This document shows, piece by piece, positions 57,991 to 64,000 of a stretch of DNA of 64,000 bases; positions within the stretch are counted from its first letter, which is position 1; each line of letters begins with the position of its first letter. Position numbers and translations under genes: made by a program. Source of the stretch: Metaphire vulgaris (Eukaryota; Annelida; Clitellata; Crassiclitellata; Megascolecidae); the NCBI GenBank assembly GCA_018105865.1, contig CM030848.1, positions 4,418,001 to 4,482,000 of the forward strand. Direction: 5' to 3'. The notes beneath the pieces were generated by a model. The model made no database searches and was not told where the DNA came from. It was given only the letters and a program-made list of their open reading frames with translations.

Positions 57991-60385
57991 TGTTTAGCTC
58001 TCCAAGGGGTACGGGTATAGCGCTACGGGTACGGGTACACCCGTTTTACCCGGAAAAAAATAATATTTTCATTTCTCACTACTCTAGCAAATTAGCAATG
58101 CAGTAATAGAAAAAAATATTATTGAGTAAAGTGTATTAGTAAAGTGTATTGTTGTGGATGGACAACATCAGAGAAGACATGAACACGAAAGGAATTACAA
58201 TAGTAGAAGAAGTATTTTTGTATTTTAGCTATTGCCGCTGATGAGCTGGCAGAAAGCAAAGATGATGATGATGATGAAAGTGTATTAGTGTAACTTGTAT
58301 ATCGCATTCAGTTTGTCAGACAGTTATATGCCACTGCATGCATTTCACTTACTGAAAGCAAAAAGCAAATACAGATGACGTCATCTGACATACTCAGCAA
58401 AGTAGTGTATAATAATAAATCTATAATTTTAATGGCGTCCTCTGACTCCTCCAGCGAGAAAGTCCTTTAGTAAATCGTTTTGTTGTTTAACTTCAGCTCT
58501 AATGCCTGCTCATAGCTAAACTATATCTACTAAATATTTTAAACAAGCCCATCGAGTCTTTTAGAAGTTCTAATCCATGTTTGACATTCACGTGGTAGAG
58601 GCTTAAAAGAAGCTGACTAGTTGTATTACACAATGCTACCAACTAGAGATGATTTACAAAACTTTTCACTTGTAGGGCGAGGCCTGTATGCTGCTGGTAC
58701 AGCAAAATGCATACCCTTTACCCGTGGAAAAAAACTTTTTACCCTACCCTACCCTACAGTAGTGAGCATTGTATCCAGTTAAGCCGCCAACCGCCCTCGC
58801 AAACTTTCACCTCTTGACCCGCTTTTACCCTGTTCTAATCCATGTGGCGGGAAAAACTTTTTTACCTACCCTACCCTACCCTCATACAACCGCTAGCGCT
58901 ATAATCATACCCGATCCGTAAGCTGTGTACCCATGACCGTACCCGACTTTGGTTGGAATTTGGAGTTTTTGGATTTGGAATTTTGGACCCGACCCAGCTG
59001 GGTGCGTTTAGAGACGGGTACAAGTACTACAAGGACCTGTACATGGACCCGTGAACCCGTATCCGTTCCTAGAGACTATAGAGAGGCAACAGTAAAATTG
59101 GTACTACAAGAAATTGGGATAACTATTCATTGTAAATAGCACGCATGTTTAGATTAGGACAGATCTAGTACAGATTAGGAATCAGGATAATCAGTCAGCT
59201 AACCTAAGCCGACATGAATGGGCTTGTTTAAAATATTTAGTAGATATCATTTATCTATGAGCAGGCATTAGAGCTCAAGTTAAACCACAAAACTTTACCA
59301 GAAGAACTTTCTCGGTCAAAGAGTCCTTGGAGGAGTCAGAGGACGCCATTATAGATTTATTACTGAAGATGTCAGATTACGTCATCTGTATTTCCTTTAT
59401 GTTTTCAGTAAGTAAAATGCATGCTGTCTGACAAACTGAACGCGATGTATACTAGTTATACAAGTTACAAGTTATACTAATACACTTTACTCAATATTAT
59501 TTTTCTATTATTGCATTGCTAATTTGCTATAGTAGTGAGAAATGAAAATATAACTTTTTTCGGGTAAAACGGGTATACCCGCATTTGAGTCGCTATACCC
59601 GCACCCATAGCGCTGTACCCGCACCGACCACCCCCGCAAAATGTGTACCCTACCCTACCCGTACCCGCGGGTAGGGGTACGGGTAGGGTATACCCGCGGG
59701 TACGGGTATACCCGCACATCCCTACTACCAACCAGTAGTCCAGAGTCCAAACTCCAGAACCCCAGAGAGAATCCGGGCCTACTATTTGCCAAGTGGATTA
59801 CCCTGATCCCTAAGTCCTAGATCTGTCCTAATATAAACATGCGTGCTATTTACAATGAATTAGTTATCCCAATTTCGTCCAGGGCAGCTCGGATATCTCA
59901 TCATGATGGGTGAATGAAAACACAATATCCTATACCGCCTCCCCAGGCGCCAAATTAATATAGTACAATGCAAATCGATATTATATAGGTGACTGGGTGG
60001 TATATACTTTCAACCGTAATTGATGGTAGCCAGTAGCCCCCACCCGAGCTGCCCTGGATAACCAAGGAAAGGGTGTAACTGCAATGACTGTAGTATAACT
60101 GATGCAGTAGAGGGTGGGACGAAGAAGTAAGATGCAGCCTAAATCTTTCATGTGCTGAATGAATATTCAATGCAATATTTAAAATGTAGCAGGATTGAAT
60201 ATAAGTGTGAAATGTTCCAAATTCCTGCCAATGTCGGGTACGGTAGGGTACACAGCTTTCGGGTACGGGTTGGGTATGGGTATAGTGCTAGCGGGTACGG
60301 GTAAAAAAGTTTTTGTCCGGGTACGGGTACTACGGGTAGGGTAGGCATTTTGCTGTATCCGCACATCTCTAGTAGGTAGTTGTGT
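57990..60385. mobile_element. Composite foldback of hAT-like elements with GGGTAC-rich ends
   Basis: The right sub-end TACCCGCGGGTACGGGTATA ... CCCGCACATCCCTA (59660-59727) and a second related end (CCGCACATCTCTA at about 60357-60370) share a TAGNGATGTGCGG terminus. Arms 58060-58580 and 59210-59560 are inverted copies (for example GCAAATTAGCAATGCAGTAA / TTATTGCATTGCTAATTTGC, and GCCTGCTCATAG / CTATGAGCAGGC). 59095-59175 and 59800-59875 form a second inverted pair. Both large arms include MASSDSS-type start segments (58433 plus; about 59348 minus), probably hAT transposase N-termini. Confidence 0.55.
58254..58280. repeat. (GAT)n short microsatellite
   Basis: Five to six GAT units in a region with short ORFs only. 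Confidence 0.8.
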
Positions 60386-60415
60386 ATCCCTACAAGAGTT
60401 ATTATTTTTCCAGGA

Positions 60416-61152
60416 CAATTTATATAACGCTGTACGCATGGTTTAAAATCCAAAATCAAAAGCGCTTTGACAACGCTGACATGTCAATTAAGGTCAGAAG
60501 GTGGCGATCTTAAAATCCACTGTGATGATGGAAAGAACTTTGCTGCCGTGGAGAAGTCCGATGCAGAGTCCTTTAGAAGAAGTCCTTCTAAGAAACTGTA
60601 GCCCCATTGACATGCCAACGAGAAACAGAAGATGATGTAAGAGTCCGTGAGTTGGTAGTAGGAGTTATCCACGCAGATGTAACCACCAGTGAGTTCCTAA
60701 AGAAGCGGTCTTCCGCGAGAGAATAGTTCGTTGTCGAAATCAGCAAATCCGACGAAGGTGGAAAATCCAGCGAAGTCCGGAACGACAGCCAATCGCAAAG
60801 CCACCAGATTTTCACGTGGAAGCCAATACGGCTGACATTGGCGCACACCCGGCAGATGGCGACTGACTTAAACTTCCAGAATGACGTGGAAAGGTGGAGG
60901 ACGGCACGAGACACGTCTGAACCGAAGAGCGGAATGCAGTCCTCGCGAAGATGAAGGCTCGAGCAAAGTCCGGAACGACAGTCGATCACAGTCGCATGGC
61001 GCTACAACAATAGCCAACATGGCGACGTCCTGCACGAAGCGGCGAGACTGACTCGAGGCTTCCAAAACGACGCGAAAAAGTAAAGGACGGCTAAAACTCA
61101 GAAAACCGACAGACCAGAAGAAATCCTCATCTCCATTGCAAAATTCACACAC
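60416..61152 (-). mobile_element. SINE-like element with L2-type tail (family S), copy 2
   Basis: The complement matches 29187-29725 and ends identically (AAGCGCTTTTGATTTTGG...TATATAAATTGTCCTGG). Upstream it has a second, diverged unit (GCCGTCCTTTACTTTTTCGCGTCG versus GCCGTCCTCCACCTTTCCACGTCA; GACTGTCGTTCCGGAC versus GGCTGTCGTTCCGGAC), that is, an internal duplication of about 230 bp. ORFs on the minus strand have no recognised domain. Confidence 0.7.
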
Positions 61153-61429
61153 GGAGCGTCAGAAATTGTGAAGAACAACGGCGAAACAGGGCATGCACAA
61201 ACACATGCTGGCTGCCATAGAAGGCGCCAACCGTAGCTGTGCAGTTGCGTTACCATAATCAAGCTTGGTCAGCACCAGTGAGGAGATCAGCAATTTGAGG
61301 ACTGCAGTATACACTGATCGGCTTAGCTCTGCCTAAACAATGGAAAGAAGACCTCATAGTTCTTCAGCAATCTAGCATCTGCCTGCTTAGTGCTTAGTGG
61401 CAGAGGTGAAGCAGGTGGAGGTGTAGCAA

Positions 61430-61569
61430 ATACACAGTACAAGTACAAGTACCTGACCTCCAAGTACAAGTACATGCAATTCAAAAACTTTGAGTACAAG
61501 TACCTAGCCTCCAAGTACAAGTACTGAAAAATTGTACTCGAGTACAAGCACCAAGTACTACATCTCTGG
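61430..61569 (+). repeat. AAGTAC-rich repeat (family T), copy 2
   Basis: Same family as 56404-56540. Here an intact outer end GAGTACAAGCACCAAGTACT then ACATCTCTGG is visible, consistent with a hAT-like terminus (CCAGAGATGTAGTACTTGG on the complement). Confidence 0.8.
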
Positions 61570-62159
61570 TGAGATGAAGTGTAGGCCTGGAAGTTTGGCT
61601 GGCAACCTATTTTAGGCTAATGGTGTGTGACACCTGCAATCCTACATTGCTGTATGCCACAAAGACCGGAGATCAGCGCTAGTCCCCAATGCTTGAAATC
61701 GGGCATGGGAAAACTTTACCATCATTTTGCATCTCAATTGGAGCTACTAAGTCTATATTTTATAGGTAGGTGGCTTTATAAATTATCATTTGTACTATTC
61801 CAGATTCAAAATTCTATTCAATGAAGTTTTTAATGTCTGCTTCATGCCAACAGGGCTATGTGAACCAGGGCCATACTTGTCATTCACTAGGACCATCCTT
61901 GCTTAATATATAACCTTTCTCTAAAACCACACCCCTTAAATTGAAACATCGTTGCCTTGCACCCCTTCTTGACCACTCCAGTGTCACTATGTTTTCCTCC
62001 TCCCTTTTTCTCCATAAAGACCAACAGCATGTTACACTAGCTATTTGCCTGTCAAATATGACAGGAAAGCTTTGCCCAATTTTACTCAACCAAATGCTTT
62101 CTGATACATTGCGCTATTGTAAATGTTCTAGCATGTTGTCCAATTACTTGTCCTTGACA
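61570..62159. other. Unassigned DNA
   Basis: No recognisable coding exon or TIR. Could be upstream remnants of the helicase-bearing element to the right. Confidence 0.3.
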
Positions 62160-62345
62160 AGAACATAGCCTTGATGAGTAGTTTGATGTTTGCCAGGTTT
62201 CCTGTTCAGGTTGACATTACATATAGTTGGCCATGGAAAAAGACAGGCTCACTTAAATATATTCCTATATGCACAAATGCATGCCCCTGTGCCCTGTTGA
62301 TGATCATTACAAATGCAGGTAAAAATATGAGTGGGAATAATTGGA
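62160..62345 (-). pseudogene. C-terminal Pif1-like helicase fragment (Helitron-type)
   Basis: The minus-strand frame reads LFPLIFLPAFVMIINRAQGH, HIGIYLSEPVFFHGQLYV, then after a frame change TGNLANIKLLIKAMFL. This is the last helicase motif region of the Pif1-like helicase of Helitron transposons, where family members read FP..LAFAMTINKSQGQ, VGIYLP.PVFSHGQLYVA and SR.G....K. Key residues of the motif (N-x-A-Q-G) are kept, but the arm is truncated at both ends. No Rep domain was found nearby. Dead. Confidence 0.8.
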
Positions 62346-62361
62346 TATCTGAATTGAATGT

Positions 62362-62391
62362 GACTATTCGCACTCCGGAGTGCGAACAGTC
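62362..62391. repeat. 30-bp near-perfect palindrome
   Basis: GACTATTCGCACTCC followed by GGAGTGCGAACAGTC. The arms pair with a single mismatch and no loop. It lies just upstream, in the helicase sense, of the Pif1-like fragment. Confidence 0.9.
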
Positions 62392-62399
62392 GAAATTAG

Positions 62400-63078
62400 G
62401 CATATTTGCACTCCACCAATCAGAGCCGTTATTGGCGTGGCCACATCACGTGCTTTCGTGCAATGCATTGTTGTTTGCTTACATTATGGATGCCATAGCA
62501 TGCTTCAGGGGGGGTGTATGACACAATGTGCCTGTTTTTGCCATCATTTGAAGCCAAACAATGATAATAACATTAGCAATAGGTAATAATTACAGGTGAC
62601 AAAAGTTTCCATTCAAGTAAAATTTTACTGCTTGTATTTTCCTTCGTTTAGTCACAACATTTATAGATTCCAACCAGACTAACTAACAAGCTACACTCTA
62701 ATGGTGTGTAATTTAAGTCGAGTATGTTTTATTTATGAGTTCCTTCCACTTCAAGAGAGACAGACAGAAGTGGAAGGAACTCATTCAGACCCATCGTCCA
62801 ACCCAATAGGGAAAGACGGAAGGAAAGAAAGAAGAAAGAAGATGTTTTATTCATTAACATTTTTTCAGTTGTTGACAAATTTGCAGAACAATGAAGGTTA
62901 AGTGTCCAGCACAAATAAAGTGTATTGCTAATCAGGCTTTTTTTGTGCTGGAGCGATGCGGAGCGGCGCTCCAGAAAATATGAAGGGCGCTATGGAAAAT
63001 CGGAAGACGGTTTTTTAAAATAAAAATAGCTGTAGCGACTAAAAAATGAAAAAGGTCATCACCTGGAAAATAGAATGT
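62400..63078. other. Unassigned DNA
   Basis: Contains a short AGTGGAAGGAACTCATT / GAGTTCCTTCCACTT inverted repeat (62738-62785). A weak copy of the GACTAAAAAATGAAAAAGGTCATC motif lies near 63038. No gene. Confidence 0.4.
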
Positions 63079-63082
63079 TTAA

Positions 63083-63760
63083 CCTCTTTAGCGTTTGCCC
63101 CGAGCCCAGCACGTCCAAGATGGCGCCGCCTTATATGTTTGCCCCGAGGCCAGCTCGTCATGAACTTCACAGACCCGTATCTATATGTTTGCCCCGAGCT
63201 GAGCACGTCAAAGGCGATCTAGGCGTTTATTGACATATTCTGCGTTCAATGGCGCGCCGGGAGCCAGTCTATTCCTAAAAATAAAATCGTAGTTGAGGCT
63301 GGAAGAGGGGGGGGTCGTTGTTGAAAAGATGGCGTCGAGAAAGAGATTAGCGGCGGCTGAAGCTTTGGAGATGGTCATGGAATCGGACGATGATCTCTCC
63401 GAATTCGAAGACACCGACGATGATGTTATGTGGAGCGGCGACGAGCGGTCCTCGGAAGACGAAAGTTCCGGGGACAGCGACGAGACGGAGGGGTACGAGG
63501 TGAGGCAGGAGTTCCAGTGGGACAATAGAGCATCGGTGGAACCAACCCGCGTGGCGTTCACTGGGGAGTCAGGTATGAAGGTCGACATTCCTCCCACCAA
63601 ATCCCCCATGGATTTCTTCAAGTTATTTTTTACCACGGAAATACTTGGGGTAATGCTGTTGGAAACTAACAGGAGGGCAGCACAATTGCAGCAAGTAACC
63701 TTGGCCAGGCACTCAAGGTTGCTCAAATGGGAGGACGTGGGTATGGATGAGCTGCTACCG
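63083..63760 (+). mobile_element. 5' end of a piggyBac element, interrupted
   Basis: TTAA at 63079-63082 is followed by CCTCTTTAGCG and three direct repeats of GTTTGCCCCGAGNNNAGCNCGTC (63092, 63137, 63187), then a transposase ORF from 63329. The TTAA flank, CC terminus and transposase N-terminus fit piggyBac. The element is cut at 63760 by a MITE and the rest lies outside the window or beyond that insert. Confidence 0.85.
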
Positions 63761-63793
63761 TATATACTCGAGATAAAGTCGATCCGAGTATAA
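63329..63793 (+). pseudogene. piggyBac transposase N-terminus, truncated by MITE
   Basis: The best start is ATG 63329 (MASRKRLAAAEALEM); an upstream in-frame extension lacks an ATG. The N-terminus is strongly acidic (ESDDDLSEFEDTDDDVMWSG, DERSSEDESSGDSDETE), as is usual in piggyBac proteins. Then come FTGESGMKVDIPPTKSPMDF, FKLFFTTEILGVMLLETNRR and LKWEDVGMDELLPYI. These match the start of the DDE_Tnp_1_7 domain (P..F...F...I...I..ETN.YA, W..v...EL..F.G). The last codons ILEIKSIRV are read from the inserted MITE. About 145 of the expected 500-600 residues remain, and the catalytic aspartates are not in the window. Confidence 0.85.
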
Positions 63794-64000
63794 GTCGACC
63801 CCTAGATTTTGGGTATTTGAAGGTGTCTAAAGTCATTGACCCGAGAATAAGTCGAAGTGACGTCATCACGGCGAACCCTCTTGAGGTGATAGTGAGAGTC
63901 GGAACAATGGCGGACGCGAAGTGGGCATGTGGCGGCAGCGGCGCCATTGTTTTGATTGAAAAACTGCGTTTTAGCTTTGAACTATCGAGAAACTGAACAA
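63761..64000 (+). mobile_element. MITE family G, copy 2, inserted in piggyBac transposase
   Basis: Starts TATACTCGAGATAAAGTCGA and TCCGAGTATAAGTCGACCCC. Homologous to the complement of about 39415-39650 and continues past the window end. A TA target (pogo/Tc1-like) is plausible but cannot be verified without the other end. Confidence 0.75.

Noticed and set aside
62171..62521. 116-codon plus-strand ORF
   Set aside because: It is the antisense shadow of the helicase fragment, which has clear motifs on the minus strand.
56870..64000. Search for the 5' exons of the SLC36-like gene
   Set aside because: No minus-strand segment resembling the conserved HLLKGNIGTG.LGLP start of the family was found. 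The upstream exons probably lie beyond the window.
1..64000. LTR retrotransposons, endogenous viral genes, CRISPR arrays, rRNA genes
   Set aside because: No LTR pairs, no gag/pol/env-like frames, and no regularly spaced repeats of CRISPR type or rRNA segments were seen. All RT sequences carry non-LTR (LINE) motifs.

Overview
This is repeat-dominated genomic DNA from an animal, most likely an aquatic invertebrate. I cannot name the species. The evidence is one intron-containing SLC36-type amino-acid transporter gene with animal GT/AG splice sites, L2, CR1 and RTE-like LINEs, hAT/piggyBac/CACTA DNA transposons with host-style target duplications, and abundant TA, TTA and CT microsatellites. No bacterial operon, rRNA, tRNA or CRISPR array was seen.

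Layout. 0.9-5.6 kb: a decayed CACTA/EnSpm transposon on the minus strand, with a frameshifted transposase and a spliced DUF4806-like accessory gene. 6-12.7 kb: AT-rich DNA, a hAT MITE, a Harbinger-like MITE, a C-rich minisatellite between two TA tracts, copy D of a TTAA element family and a frameshifted THAP zinc finger. 12.7-21.2 kb: unassigned DNA, a long-TIR MITE, a CT-rich satellite, a hAT-like element split by a LINE insertion, and a decayed transposon gene of a 'CRHHI' type.

21.7-56.1 kb: the 3' six exons of the SLC36-like gene on the minus strand (about 355 residues, transmembrane core to stop). Its 5' exons must lie beyond 64 kb or were not recognised. Three introns of roughly 10-11 kb are filled with LINEs, and those LINEs are themselves split by younger elements. 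Examples are an L2 carrying three MITEs (25.4-28.7 kb), a CR1 split by a MITE (30.6-31.9 kb), an L2 split by two elements (36.9-40.2 kb), an almost full-length L2 (40.3-43.2 kb), an RTE-like LINE split by a TTAA element (44.4-46.5 kb), and an L2 that contains both an L2 3' fragment and a full-length L2 (47.2-52.7 kb).

56.4-64 kb: a hAT deletion derivative with a BED-finger remnant, a large foldback built of GGGTAC-rich hAT-like ends, an L2-tailed SINE-like element, a Helitron/Pif1 helicase remnant, and at the right edge the 5' end of a piggyBac element whose transposase is cut by a MITE.

The most unusual signal is a family of about 1-kb TTAA-flanked non-autonomous elements (copies at 11.3, 25.5, 33.8 and 44.8 kb). 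Each is built from repeats of a block of about 350 bp and ends in subterminal palindromes. Many nested insertions can be dated relative to each other because removing the insert and one target duplication restores the host LINE reading frame.
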